A stretch of DNA of 64,000 nucleotides from Sphingomonas sinipercae. GTDB lineage: Bacteria > Pseudomonadota > Alphaproteobacteria > Sphingomonadales > Sphingomonadaceae. This document shows, in pieces, positions 8,150 to 17,275 of the stretch (the first letter of the stretch is position 1; each line of letters starts with the position of its first letter). A program made the translations under genes and the position numbers. The notes beneath the pieces are model-generated. The model was not told where the DNA came from. It did not search any database and worked only from the letters and a program-made list of their open reading frames with translations. The DNA lies in assembly GCF_011302055.1 (NCBI RefSeq), contig NZ_CP049871.1, forward strand, positions 1,632,501 to 1,696,500, given 5' to 3'.

Positions 8150-8590
8150 ATGACGAGCCTACGTCGGCTTCTGTTTCTTCCGGGCAATGCCCGCTTCGCC
8201 GACTTCGGGCTGCTCCTGCTGCGCCTCGCGACCGGCGTGTTCCTCATCTACCAGAGCCACGACAACGTGTTTTCCGCCGCGCGGATGGACGAGTTCGTCA
8301 AGTTCCTGACGCAGTTCCACTTCCCGCTGCCGGAATTGATGGCGCCGCTGTCGGTCTACTTCCAGTTCGTGGCCGGGATCGGTTTCATCCTTGGCCTGTT
8401 CACCCGCTGGCTGGGGTTGATCACCTGCTTCCAGTTCATCGTTGCCGTTTACATGGTCCACTCGCCCGACGCCTTTCCGACCTGGTGGCCGGCGCTGGTC
8501 CTGGTTTTCCTCGGCTTGTACTTCGGGCTTCGCGGCAGCGGCCGGTATGGCCTCGACCCGCTTTTTGAAGGGCGCTCCAGCCGCCGTTAG
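8150..8590 (+). CDS. DoxX family membrane protein
   Basis: A 146-residue integral membrane protein with about four transmembrane segments and the DoxX pattern: LLLRLATGVFLIYQSHDNV near the N-terminus, then FVAGIGFILGLFTRWLGL in the middle. DoxX-type proteins are linked to quinone or thiosulfate redox systems and oxidative stress in other bacteria; the role here is unknown. The ATG follows a run of G that serves as a ribosome binding site. The gene is divergent from hsp20 and ends 65 bases before parE. Confidence 0.85.
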   Translation: MTSLRRLLFLPGNARFADFGLLLLRLATGVFLIYQSHDNVFSAARMDEFVKFLTQFHFPLPELMAPLSVYFQFVAGIGFILGLFTRWLGLITCFQFIVAVYMVHSPDAFPTWWPALVLVFLGLYFGLRGSGRYGLDPLFEGRSSRR

Positions 8591-8654
8591 CTGTGGATAA
8601 GCCGCCGGCCCGCGCCTTGGCACCGGCCGGATGCGCGCCTTATACCCGCAATCG

Positions 8655-10652
8655 ATGTCCGACCTCTTCGCTTCCCCCGGCGCGGCCGAGCCCGCCAACA
8701 GTTACGATGCTTCGTCGATCGAGGTGCTCGAGGGGCTTGAGCCCGTCCGCCGCCGCCCGGGCATGTATATCGGCGGCACCGACGAGCGCGCGCTCCACCA
8801 CCTCGCCGCCGAGGTTATCGATAATGCGATGGACGAGGCCGTGGCCGGGCACGCCAACCGAATCGAAGTCACGCTTGAGCACGGCAACCGCCTGACCGTG
8901 ACCGACAACGGGCGCGGAATCCCGGTCGACCCGCACCCCAAATATCCCGGCAAGTCAGCGCTCGAAGTCATCATGACCACGCTCCATTCGGGCGGGAAGT
9001 TCGAAGGTAAAGCGTACAGCACCTCGGGCGGCTTGCACGGCGTCGGGGTCAGCGTCGTCAACGCACTTTCGACCGAGACGATCATCGAAGTCGCCCGCGA
9101 CAAGACGCTCTATCGCCAGCGGTTTGAGAAGGGGCATGCGGCCGGCCCGCTGGAAACGGTCGGGCCGACCCCCAACCGGCGCGGCACCACGGTCAGCTTC
9201 GTCCCCGATCTCACCATCTTCGGCGCCGACGCGAAGTTCGACCCCAAGCGCTTGCTCAACCTCGCGCGCTCCAAGGCCTATCTGTTTGCCGGGGTCGAAA
9301 TCCGCTGGAAGTGCGACCCGTCGCTGGCGTCGGCCGACGTCCCGGAAAGCGCCGTCTTCCAATTCCCGGGCGGCCTTGCCGACCATCTCGCCGCGCAGCT
9401 TGGCGAGCGCAGCTGCGTCACTAACCAGCCGTTCACCGGACGGCAGGATTTCGCCGCCGACGCACAGGGCGCGCCGCAGGGCTCGGCCGAATGGGCGGTC
9501 GCCTGGCCGCTCTATTCCGACGGTTCCGAAAGCTATTATTGCAACACCATCCCGACGCCCGACGGCGGCACCCACGAAGCCGGCCTTCGCGCCGCGCTGA
9601 CCAAGGGCATTCGCGCGTTCGGCGAGCTGGTCGGCAACAAGCGGGCCAAGGAAATCACCGCCGACGACGTGTTCAACGGCGTCGAGCTGATGCTCAGCGT
9701 CTTCATTCGCAACCCGCACTTCCAAAGCCAGACCAAGGATCGCCTCACCAGCCTCGAAGCCGCGCGCTTCGTCGAAGCCGCGGTGCGCGACCATTTCGAC
9801 CATTTCCTCGCCGACAATATGGACCGCGGCCGCGCCCTATTGGGATCGATCATCGAGCGGGCCGAGGAGCGGCTGAAGCGCCGCGCCGAGCGTGAAGTGA
9901 AGCGCAAGACGGCCACGTCCGCCCGCAAGCTGCGCCTGCCCGGCAAATTGACCGACTGCGCCAACGACGACGCCGAAGGCACCGAGCTGTTCATCGTCGA
10001 AGGCGATAGCGCCGGCGGTTCGGCCAAGCAGGCGCGCAACCGCAAGACTCAGGCCATCCTGCCGATCCGGGGCAAGATCCTCAACGTCGCCAGCGCCACG
10101 CAGGACAAGATCCGCGCCAACACCGAAATCGCCGACCTGCAGCTGGCGCTCGGCTGCGGCATTCGCGACCGGTTCGACGAAGCGTCGCTGCGCTACGAAA
10201 AGATCATCATCATGACCGACGCCGACGTCGACGGCGCCCACATCGCGACCTTGCTGATGACCTTCTTCTTCCAGGAAATGCCGGAGCTGGTGCGCCGCGG
10301 CCACCTGTTCCTCGCCCAGCCGCCGCTTTATCGCCTAAGCGCAGGCGCCAAGACCCTTTACGCCCGCGACGACGCCCACCGCGCCGAGCTTGAGGCGACC
10401 GAGTTCAAGGGCAAGAAAGTCGACGTGTCGCGCTTCAAGGGCCTGGGCGAGATGAACCCCGGCCAGCTCAAGGAAACGACGATGGATCCGGGCTCGCGGA
10501 GCCTGCTCAAGGTCACCCTTCCGGACGGTTACGAGGACAGCCAGCCGGCCCGCGATATCGTCGAGCGGCTGATGGGCAAGGATCCGGCCAAGCGCTTCGA
10601 ATTCATCCAGGAACGCGCCAGCGCGGTCGAGGACGACGCAATCGACGCCTAG
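8655..10652 (+). CDS. parE: DNA topoisomerase IV subunit B
   Basis: The ATPase subunit of topoisomerase IV, which unlinks daughter chromosomes. The 665-residue protein shows the GHKL ATP site (EVIDNAMDEAVAG, DNGRGIPVD, the SGGLHGVGVSVVNAL lid), the transducer domain, and the TOPRIM domain (LFIVEGDSAGGSA and the DADVDGAHIATLL metal-binding Asp motif). The short length and lack of the GyrB insert favour ParE over GyrB; its partner parC is not in the window. The ATG at 8655 gives the usual MSDLF-type start; an upstream GTG/ATG extension is less likely. Confidence 0.93.
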   Translation: MSDLFASPGAAEPANSYDASSIEVLEGLEPVRRRPGMYIGGTDERALHHLAAEVIDNAMDEAVAGHANRIEVTLEHGNRLTVTDNGRGIPVDPHPKYPGKSALEVIMTTLHSGGKFEGKAYSTSGGLHGVGVSVVNALSTETIIEVARDKTLYRQRFEKGHAAGPLETVGPTPNRRGTTVSFVPDLTIFGADAKFDPKRLLNLARSKAYLFAGVEIRWKCDPSLASADVPESAVFQFPGGLADHLAAQLGERSCVTNQPFTGRQDFAADAQGAPQGSAEWAVAWPLYSDGSESYYCNTIPTPDGGTHEAGLRAALTKGIRAFGELVGNKRAKEITADDVFNGVELMLSVFIRNPHFQSQTKDRLTSLEAARFVEAAVRDHFDHFLADNMDRGRALLGSIIERAEERLKRRAEREVKRKTATSARKLRLPGKLTDCANDDAEGTELFIVEGDSAGGSAKQARNRKTQAILPIRGKILNVASATQDKIRANTEIADLQLALGCGIRDRFDEASLRYEKIIIMTDADVDGAHIATLLMTFFFQEMPELVRRGHLFLAQPPLYRLSAGAKTLYARDDAHRAELEATEFKGKKVDVSRFKGLGEMNPGQLKETTMDPGSRSLLKVTLPDGYEDSQPARDIVERLMGKDPAKRFEFIQERASAVEDDAIDA

Positions 10653-10665
10653 TCACGGCAGCCGG

Positions 10666-11337
10666 CTAGTGCCGAGGGCTGATCGGTCCCCGCGCATTCA
10701 TCCGCTTGACCGCGTTGAAGTCGGGGTCCGTATCCGATCGGGCGCACGGCGCCTTGCCGCTGGAATAGACGCCGTTCAGGCAGGCATAGACCATCCAGTT
10801 GACCGGCTGCACCGGCGACGCGGCGCGACCGACGAGGAATTCGTAGACCTCGTTCGTGTCCACCGCCGGCAGCTGATGCTCGCCGATCCGCACGTTCGGA
10901 CCCTTATTGCAATAAGCATCCGACGGTTTGACCCAGCAGGTGCCATTGGCGGCCCTCGGTTCCTTGAGGCAATAGCCGTGCCAGACCTGCCGCGCGTTGG
11001 CACGGATGTCGCACTGGCTGTCCAGATGGCACGCCTTTGGAATCTGCGGGACGCGCGCGATCAGGCATGCCCCGCCAAACCCGGCCGAACTGATCGACGG
11101 CTCGCCGCGCCGGGCGAGCCGGATGGAGAACCCGCCGGTCAGGACCCGAGGGTCGCTCCGCACCCGTGGAGCAGTCCTGACCGCCCCCGCCTCGATCGTT
11201 AGCGGCAGCCCGGCGTCAGCGCCCGGCAGCGGCGGCGGCCGCACTCCAGGCACACTATCGCAACTTCCAATCGTAACTGCGGTGGCGAAAAGGAAAAGCG
11301 GACCGCGAAAACGCCGCGTGATTGGGTGAATGGTCAT
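10666..11337 (-). CDS. Probable lipoprotein, unknown function
   Basis: A 223-residue protein with an N-terminal export signal and a possible lipobox (TIGSC, Cys near residue 26 from the ATG), so it is probably anchored to the outer membrane. The mature part is Cys-rich (at least seven more cysteines, some in pairs such as CHLDSQC and CLKEP...CWVKP), suggesting disulfides in the periplasm. No family is recognised. The ATG at 11337 has AGGGGG six bases upstream, which favours it over the GTG two codons earlier. It converges with parE. Confidence 0.7.
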   Translation of the reverse strand: MTIHPITRRFRGPLFLFATAVTIGSCDSVPGVRPPPLPGADAGLPLTIEAGAVRTAPRVRSDPRVLTGGFSIRLARRGEPSISSAGFGGACLIARVPQIPKACHLDSQCDIRANARQVWHGYCLKEPRAANGTCWVKPSDAYCNKGPNVRIGEHQLPAVDTNEVYEFLVGRAASPVQPVNWMVYACLNGVYSSGKAPCARSDTDPDFNAVKRMNARGPISPRH

Positions 11338-11516
11338 TCGCACCCCCTCTGCCGAGCAAGTTGAGCATATAGCAAAGCCCGGCCATTCGCCACTTCGCAG
11401 CTTGATGCGAGAATCCAGTTGTCGAAGGGAAATGTTGCGCGTCGATGCAACGGCGTTAAGGGTCGCGCATATGAAACAAAATCAGACGATTGGCCGCACG
11501 CCTGGAATGGACGCCG

Positions 11517-11783
11517 ATGCCGCCGCGTAGGTGGAAGCACCTTGAAGGTGCGATTATCGGGTTCCTCGTCGGCCTGTTTTCCTATGTCGCCGTGGCGCTA
11601 AGCGATCCTGTGAATCACGAACCGCTGTCACGCCTCAAGTGGTTGGCGGCCTACTGCCTCGGTGGTGCGGTGGTCGGGTACATCGCGGTGCGGGTGCGCA
11701 ACCGGCTGGTGTGGCGCAACTTCATGGGTGAAGAGCAGCGCCGCGGCATCATGCTCGACCAGAAGGGCCGCCCGCGCAAGTAA
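11517..11783 (+). CDS. Small two-helix membrane protein, unknown function
   Basis: An 88-residue protein with two predicted transmembrane segments (about residues 11-29 and 42-60) and a basic C-terminal tail ending in KGRPRK. No family is recognised. The start could also be the TTG nine codons upstream; the ATG at 11517 is chosen for codon type, not because of a good ribosome binding site. It ends 7 bases before the end of the convergent nitrilase-family gene. Confidence 0.55.
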   Translation: MPPRRWKHLEGAIIGFLVGLFSYVAVALSDPVNHEPLSRLKWLAAYCLGGAVVGYIAVRVRNRLVWRNFMGEEQRRGIMLDQKGRPRK

Positions 11784-11790
11784 CGGGCGG

Positions 11791-12618
11791 TCAGGCGGGC
11801 GAAACGTTGCCGATCGGCCGCCGGTGATGGAGCGCCGGCACTCGGGAGCGGACTTCGTCAACGCGGCCTAGGTCGATATCGGCGAAGCCGACGCCATTAC
11901 CTTCGCCCATGTCGAGCAGCACCTCGCCCCATGGGTCGATTACCAGCGAATGGCCGAAGGTCGCGCGGCCATCCTCATGTTGCCCGGACTGGGCGGCAGC
12001 GATGACGAATACGCCCGCTTCGATCGCCCGCGCGCGCAGCAGCACGTGCCAATGCGCTTGCCCCGTCGGCACGGTAAACGCCGCAGGCACTGCGGCCGCC
12101 TGCGCCCCCGCCTCCGTCAGCGCCGCAAATAGAGCGGGGAAACGCAGGTCGTAACAGATGGTCAGGCCAAGGGTCCCGACCGGGGTGCCCGTGACCATGA
12201 CCGCCTGGGTGCCGCCGTCGTAAACCGCCGATTCCCGCCAGCTCTCGCCGGTTGGCAGGTCGACGTCGAACAGGTGGATCTTGTCGTAACGGGCGCGCAC
12301 CTGCCCTTCGGGATCGATGACGAACGCCCGGTTCGCAAGCTTGCCGCCGCTGCTGACCACGGCCAGCGAGCCAAGGTGGACCCAAATGCGGGTGCGCTTC
12401 GCCGCCGCCTGCACGGCCGCGAGCAATTCGTCCTGCCCTTCGCTGCGCAGCTTGCTTGCCGCCCGTTCCTTGTCGCGGTCGAGCAGGCCGGACATTTCGG
12501 GGGTGAACAGCATTTCCGCGCCGCCCGCCGCAGCCTCGTCAATGGCGTCGATCAGCGCTCCTGCATTCGCGGCGGGGTCGATGCCCGTGCACGACTGGAA
12601 CAGGGCGATCCGAGTCAA
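11791..12618 (-). CDS. Carbon-nitrogen hydrolase (Nit/omega-amidase-like)
   Basis: A 275-residue nitrilase-superfamily amidase. The catalytic Glu-Lys-Cys triad is visible in MLFTPEMSG (Glu), ARYDKIHLFDV (Lys) and LTICYDLRFP (Cys). The pattern fits the Nit1/Nit2 branch, which removes amide from deaminated glutathione or alpha-keto-acid amides. Being next to grxC fits a glutathione link, but that is inference. The best start is a TTG at 12618, four bases after the grxC stop; no ATG lies at the expected N-terminus, and longer forms would overlap grxC. Confidence 0.85.
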   Translation of the reverse strand: MTRIALFQSCTGIDPAANAGALIDAIDEAAAGGAEMLFTPEMSGLLDRDKERAASKLRSEGQDELLAAVQAAAKRTRIWVHLGSLAVVSSGGKLANRAFVIDPEGQVRARYDKIHLFDVDLPTGESWRESAVYDGGTQAVMVTGTPVGTLGLTICYDLRFPALFAALTEAGAQAAAVPAAFTVPTGQAHWHVLLRARAIEAGVFVIAAAQSGQHEDGRATFGHSLVIDPWGEVLLDMGEGNGVGFADIDLGRVDEVRSRVPALHHRRPIGNVSPA

Positions 12619-12622
12619 GGCG

Positions 12623-12880
12623 TCAGGCCGCGAGCAACGCGTCGAGTTCGCCCGCCCGCTCCAGCGCATGAAGGTCGTCGCAGCCGCCGACATGGTGCCC
12701 GCCGATGAAGATTTGCGGGACGGTCGTCCGCCCCTTGGCGCGCTGGATCATTTCCTGCCGCTTGGCGGGGTCGGCATCGACCGGATATTCGACGAAGGAA
12801 ACCCTTTTCTCCTCGAGCAAGCGCCGGGCCCGCACGCAGTAGGGACAGAAGGATTTCACATAGATTTCAACGTCAGTCAC
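12623..12880 (-). CDS. grxC: Glutaredoxin 3
   Basis: An 85-residue dithiol glutaredoxin that reduces disulfides and glutathione mixed disulfides with GSH. The active site is CPYC at residues 12-15, followed by the TVPQIFIGG cis-Pro motif and GGCDDLHALE, all standard for GrxC. The start is GTG. It lies between comF (gap 15 bases) and the nitrilase-like gene (gap 4 bases), forming a comF-grxC-nitrilase unit often seen in alphaproteobacteria. Confidence 0.93.
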   Translation of the reverse strand: MTDVEIYVKSFCPYCVRARRLLEEKRVSFVEYPVDADPAKRQEMIQRAKGRTTVPQIFIGGHHVGGCDDLHALERAGELDALLAA

Positions 12881-12895
12881 GGCCTGCCACTCTTT

Positions 12896-13636
12896 TCAAA
12901 CATCCAGCTGCGACGGCCGGATCACCCGCGCCCAGCTGACCAGCTCCACGCGCCCAGCACCTGCCCGCTTCAGCGCCCGGGCACAAGCATCGGCGGTGCT
13001 TCCGGTGGTCAGCACGTCGTCGACCAGCACCACGGTGCGCCCTTGCAGGTCGGCCGTCGCCGCGACCTTGAACGCACCGGCCACCGTTCGGCGCCGCTGG
13101 CTAAGGCTTAGCCCCTTCAGCGGCGGGGTCGCCTTGACCCGGCGGAGCACGTCCGACCGCGCTTCCGCCCCGCACCGGCGCGACAATTCGCCGGCGACGA
13201 TGGCCGCCTGGTTGAACCCCCGGCGCCATATTCGCGCCCGGTGAAGCGGGACCGGGACCAGCAAGCTGCCCGCCGGCAATTCGCCGAGCACCGGCGTCAT
13301 GTATCGCGCCATCGTCCGCGCCAGCGCGACCTTGCGCCCATATTTCAGCTTGAGCGCAATCGAGCGGCTGATTTCGCCATAAGCGACGGCGGCGCGGGTG
13401 CGGTCGATGCGCGGCGGCCTGGCAAGGCACTTGCCGCAGGTCTGCGCGTCGGTCGCTTCCAGCGGCAGCCCGCACGTCGTGCAGCCGCCGTTGCCGAGGA
13501 ATTCGATGCTGCCCCAGCAGGCGGGGCAAAAGCTGTCCACGTCGTCGACGATCGCGCCGCAGCCCGCGCAACGCGGCGGCAACGCAAAGTCGACCATGAA
13601 GCGGACAAGTCGTCCGGCAGCCTCGCGCAATGGCAT
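12896..13636 (-). CDS. ComF family protein (phosphoribosyltransferase fold)
   Basis: A 246-residue ComF-like protein: an N-terminal zinc ribbon with four Cys pairs (CAGC, CPAC, CTTC, CGKC, about residues 22-70), then a PRTase domain with the PRPP-binding motif VVLVDDVLTTGST near residue 200 and the RGFNQA signature. ComF supports DNA uptake in competent species; in most others its role is unclear. The ATG at 13636 is the chosen start; in-frame extension upstream runs through the divergent methyltransferase gene and is unlikely. Confidence 0.88.
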   Translation of the reverse strand: MPLREAAGRLVRFMVDFALPPRCAGCGAIVDDVDSFCPACWGSIEFLGNGGCTTCGLPLEATDAQTCGKCLARPPRIDRTRAAVAYGEISRSIALKLKYGRKVALARTMARYMTPVLGELPAGSLLVPVPLHRARIWRRGFNQAAIVAGELSRRCGAEARSDVLRRVKATPPLKGLSLSQRRRTVAGAFKVAATADLQGRTVVLVDDVLTTGSTADACARALKRAGAGRVELVSWARVIRPSQLDV

Positions 13637-13679
13637 CAATCCCTTGTCGCGCGGCTTTGGCCAACGCACAAGCATCGGC

Positions 13680-14459
13680 GTGCCCCAGTTGTTCGACGTC
13701 GATCTTCGCCGGCTGAGGCGCGACCGCGCGGCGCGCGTCGGCCCTGCCCTGTTCGCCCATCGGCGGGCGTTCGACGATATCCTGGAGCGGCTCGCGGACA
13801 TTCGCCGGGATTTCGCCACTGCAGTGCTGCTCGGGACACCGGACCCCGGCTGGCCCGCCCGGCTGCAAAGCCTCGGCCTCGACGTCCGGGCCTTCGAACC
13901 GGGAGCGCTCTTCGCGGCTGCGGCCGGCGCCACCCATGTCGAGGAAATGCAGGCCCCGATCGCGGCGGGAAGCATCGACTTGTGCATCGCCGCGGGGACC
14001 CTCGACACCATCGATGAACTGCCGATCATGCTGGCATTGATCCGGGGTTGGCTGAAGCCCGACGGACTGCTGATCGGCGCAATGGCCGGCGGCGATACCT
14101 TGCCCCAGCTTCGCTCAGCAATGCGCGCCGCCGACGCGGTGGAGGGAAGCGCCACGCCGCATGTGCATCCGCGGATCGCCGCAGCGTCGCTGGCGGGGCT
14201 GCTTGCCGACGCCGGCTTCGCCATGCCGGTGGTGGATGTCGACCGGGTCAGGGTCAGTTATCGCACGCTCGGCGCCCTGGTCGCGGATTTGCGCGCAATG
14301 GCCGCGGGCAGCATCCTCGCCCAGCGCCCGCGCGCCGGCCTTTCCCGCGCCGCTTATGCCGCGGCCGAAGCCCAGTTCCAAAGCGCGGGCGCGGACGGAA
14401 AGACGGTCGAGACCTTCGAAATCCTCCACTTCGCCGGATGGGCGCCGCAACACGGATGA
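13680..14459 (+). CDS. SAM-dependent methyltransferase, BioC/NDUFAF5-like
   Basis: A 259-residue protein resembling the alphaproteobacterial homologues of NDUFAF5, a complex I assembly factor. It begins with LFDVDLRRLRRDRAARVG and shows a degenerate SAM-binding region (TAVLLGTPDPGW in place of the glycine-rich motif) and ALIRGWLKPDGLLIGAMAGG. The weak motif I leaves its catalytic activity in doubt. The GTG at 13680 is the likely start, 43 bases from the divergent comF start. Confidence 0.75.
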   Translation: MPQLFDVDLRRLRRDRAARVGPALFAHRRAFDDILERLADIRRDFATAVLLGTPDPGWPARLQSLGLDVRAFEPGALFAAAAGATHVEEMQAPIAAGSIDLCIAAGTLDTIDELPIMLALIRGWLKPDGLLIGAMAGGDTLPQLRSAMRAADAVEGSATPHVHPRIAAASLAGLLADAGFAMPVVDVDRVRVSYRTLGALVADLRAMAAGSILAQRPRAGLSRAAYAAAEAQFQSAGADGKTVETFEILHFAGWAPQHG

Positions 14460-14545
14460 CTGGCCGTTAACCGGACCCGAAACAGATATTGTTAACCCCC
14501 GCTGTGTATCGGTGCTGAAGTGGACGTGGACCAGAGGAGGGTGGC

Positions 14546-14734
14546 GTGAGCGCTGTCCGTCAAAAGTTGCGCGCGTTGCCGGCCGATGAATCGGGCGCGA
14601 CCGCGATCGAATATGGGCTGATCGCAGCGTTGATCGTCATCGCCATGATCGGGGCGCTGTCGTCGCTCGGCGGCGGCACGACCGGCGGCTGGACCAAGCT
14701 CAGCCAGACGGTGACCAACGCCTCTTCCAGCTAA
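14546..14734 (+). CDS. Flp family type IVb pilin
   Basis: A 62-residue prepilin. The leader ends at Gly before ATAIEYGLIAALIVIAMIGAL, the classic Flp cleavage site and hydrophobic helix, with Glu five residues after the cut. It would be processed by a TadV/CpaA-type peptidase and assembled into Tad pili. The GTG start has GAGGAGGG just upstream. No tad/cpa genes are near, so this is an orphan or additional pilin copy. Confidence 0.9.
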   Translation: MSAVRQKLRALPADESGATAIEYGLIAALIVIAMIGALSSLGGGTTGGWTKLSQTVTNASSS

Positions 14735-14744
14735 GGCGTCCGCG

Positions 14745-16210
14745 TCAGCCTCGGCGGGCGCCATGCACCACTAGCTTGACCTTCTGCCCCGGCACCAGCC
14801 GTGCATTGGGCGCGAGCCCGTTAAGCGCCAAAAAGCGATCGAGCCGGAAGTCGCGATAGGCCATCCGGTTGGCGAGCGACTGCACCGTGTCGCCCGCGCG
14901 AACCGTCGCAATGTCGATGACCCGAGGCCGGATTTGCGCGGCCTCGGCCGGCGTGATCCGCCGCAGCGAGGAAATCATCGACTGGAACGGGCCAAGCCCG
15001 GTACCGCCGCGCGATACCATGACGAAGTGATAGACCGTGTCCGGCGACCATTGATAGGCAACGACGCTGGCATCGACAAAGCCCGACGACGTCTGTGCCC
15101 GGATAGTCGTAAAGGCCGCCGGAATGCCGTTGATGACGGTACGCTGCACCGGCGGCGCGTATGCCTGCTGACGCTGGCCGCTAAGCTCGGTCAAGACGGC
15201 GCCGACGTAGGATTCAAGGGAGCCCGTGTAGCGCCCCCCGAAAACTGGGCCTGGCCGGCGGAGCCCTTGATCGACACTTCGCGGGTGCCGTTCTGCATCA
15301 GGTAGCCGACCGGGACCGCGAACTGGATGCGAAGGTCGGGATGGGTGAACGTCCGCCCGTCGATAATCCCCTGCTCGGGATCGTCGTCGACATAGACTCC
15401 GTCGATCTGGCTGAGGAATTGGTCGCGGTTGCGAAGCCCGGTGCCAAGCCGGCGCGTGCGCTGGGCTTCGGCGGTGGCCCGCTGCAGGCGATTCTGGGTC
15501 AGCGGGTGGGTGCTTGCCCATTCCGGCAGCTGTCGGCTGTCCTGCCCCTGGACCCTGGCTTCAAGCGCGGTGGCGCGGCCGATGGCCGCGAGGATCCCAC
15601 CCGCACCGGCCGGGTCGTAGCCGGCCTGGGTCATGTAGCGGATGCCGAGCGTATCCGACTGATATTCCTGGTCGCGCGAGAAGCTCAGGGTTTGCAATTG
15701 CGCGGACAGTTGGCTGCGCTGGGCGACGTAATTGCCGAAGCTGCCGCCGACGACACTGCCGAGCAGGACGCCAAGGATGCTGCCGATGCTGTTGCGCCGG
15801 GATGCCGCCTCCCGCTGCTGGGCATGTTGAGCGGCGACGTGGCCGATTTCGTGCCCAAGAGCGAAAGCGAGCTGCGATTCGTCGTCCATCAGGCCCAGCA
15901 GCTGCCGGGTGATGTAGACGTAGCCGCCCGGCACGGTGAACGCGTTCTCCACCGCCGAATTGAGCACCGTGAATCGCAGCGATGGGTTGGGCACGCCCGA
16001 ATAGGCGCCGACCTTGCGTCCGACCGAATCGACATAAGCAGCGCGCGCGCCGGTCTCGGCGCCGCCGAACTCGGCGACCAGCTTGGGGTGATCGCGCTGC
16101 GCCTCCGCGACGTAGCGCGGATCGAGCGGCCGCGACGCATATTGCGCGGTCACCGCCGTCGAGGTGAGCGCGACAACGGCCCCGGTCGCCAACAGGAAAG
16201 CTTTACGCAT
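14745..16210 (-). pseudogene. M48 family metalloprotease with C-terminal LysM domain, frameshifted
   Basis: A periplasmic zinc protease of the BepA/YfgC type. The first part (16210 to about 15240) has a signal peptide (residues 1-22), the HEIGH zinc motif at residues 120-124, and the third ligand in RDQEYQSDTLG. The frame stops at 15191 after 339 residues. The rest (GGRYTGSLESYVGAVLTELSG onward, with a LysM-like end: TVRAGDTVQSLANRMAYRDF...LNGL...LVPGQKVKLVV) lies in the -1 frame down to 14745. The switch falls in a run of six G (15234-15239); one more G would give one open frame of about 488 residues. Sequencing error, true mutation or -1 ribosomal slippage on G_GGG_GGC are all possible. Confidence 0.8.
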
Positions 16211-16299
16211 GATTCTCGTGCCTCGTTTGTCTGCCCGGCGGGAAATTAGTTTCGGCCGTTGAACGAGGAATGACTGAAGCGGGTTCCTGCCCCTGCGGT

Positions 16300-17241
16300 T
16301 CAGCCGATGGCGAGGAATTTGGCGCGGCGCTGCGCGATCAGCTCACGCGGGCCAAGTGAAGCGCAACCGCGCAATTCCTCGACGATCGCTTCCTTGAGCG
16401 ATTGCATGGCAACGTCCGGATCGCGGTGCGCGCCGCCGATCGGTTCCGGGACGATTCGATCGACCACGCCCAGCGACTGCAAGTCCTGGGCGGTGATGCG
16501 CATTGCTTCGGCCGCGTCGGCGGCCTTGTCCGCGGTGCGCCACAGGATCGACGCGCAGCCTTCCGGCGAAATTACCGAATAGACCGCATGTTCGAACATC
16601 AGCACCCGGTTCGCCGCGGCCAGCGCAACCGCACCGCCGGAGCCGCCTTCGCCGACGATCACGGCGATCAGCGGCACGTTGAGTGCCAGGCATTCCTGGG
16701 TCGACCGGGCGATCGCTTCCGCCTGGCCACGTTCCTCCGCCTCCACTCCCGGGAAGGCGCCCGGCGTATCGACCAAGGTCACGACTGGAAGGCCGAAGCG
16801 GTTTGCAAGCTGCATCAGCCGGATGGCTTTGCGATAGCCCTCCGGCTTGGCCATGCCGAAATTGTGCCGCAGGCGCGAAGCGGTGTCCTCGCCCTTCTCG
16901 TGGCCGATCAGCACCACGCGCTGGCCTTCGATCCGCGCCAGCCCGCCCATGATCGCCGCATCGTCGGCAAATGCGCGATCGCCGGCGAGCGGGACAAAAT
17001 CTTGGGCGATGGCGACGACGAAATCCTTGAAGTGCGGGCGCTCCGGGTGGCGGGCGACAAGCGCCTTCTGCCACGGGGTCAGCCGCCCATAAGTGTCGCT
17101 CAGCAGCTTGGCGGCCTTCGCCTCCAGCCGGTCGACATCGGCATGAATGTCGATGTCGCCACCATTGGCGGTTTCGCGAAGTTCGCGAACCCGAGCCTCC
17201 AGTTCGGCGATGGGCTTTTCGAATTCCAGGTACGTCGGCAT
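16300..17241 (-). CDS. accA: Acetyl-CoA carboxylase carboxyltransferase subunit alpha
   Basis: The alpha half of the carboxyltransferase that makes malonyl-CoA, the first step of fatty-acid synthesis; it works with AccD, not in this window. The 313-residue protein has the usual coiled N-terminus ([20 protein letters not shown]), the [14 protein letters not shown] region, [22 protein letters not shown], and the oxyanion-hole glycines in [11 protein letters not shown]. Length and order are standard. It follows xerD by 34 bases on the same strand and may share its transcript. Confidence 0.95.
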   Translation of the reverse strand: MPTYLEFEKPIAELEARVRELRETANGGDIDIHADVDRLEAKAAKLLSDTYGRLTPWQKALVARHPERPHFKDFVVAIAQDFVPLAGDRAFADDAAIMGGLARIEGQRVVLIGHEKGEDTASRLRHNFGMAKPEGYRKAIRLMQLANRFGLPVVTLVDTPGAFPGVEAEERGQAEAIARSTQECLALNVPLIAVIVGEGGSGGAVALAAANRVLMFEHAVYSVISPEGCASILWRTADKAADAAEAMRITAQDLQSLGVVDRIVPEPIGGAHRDPDVAMQSLKEAIVEELRGCASLGPRELIAQRRAKFLAIG

Positions 17242-17275
17242 TGGCAGCGGCGGGTAGGCGCGGCAGCGCTAAGCG

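Noticed and set aside
12896..14224. A 442-residue minus-strand form of the ComF protein
   Set aside because: The extra N-terminal part is antisense to the methyltransferase gene; ComF proteins start near MPLREAAGRLV and are about 240 residues.
14460..14545. CtrA-type boxes (TTAA-N7-TTAA) before the Flp pilin
   Set aside because: Several TTAA are present but none has the 7-base spacing.
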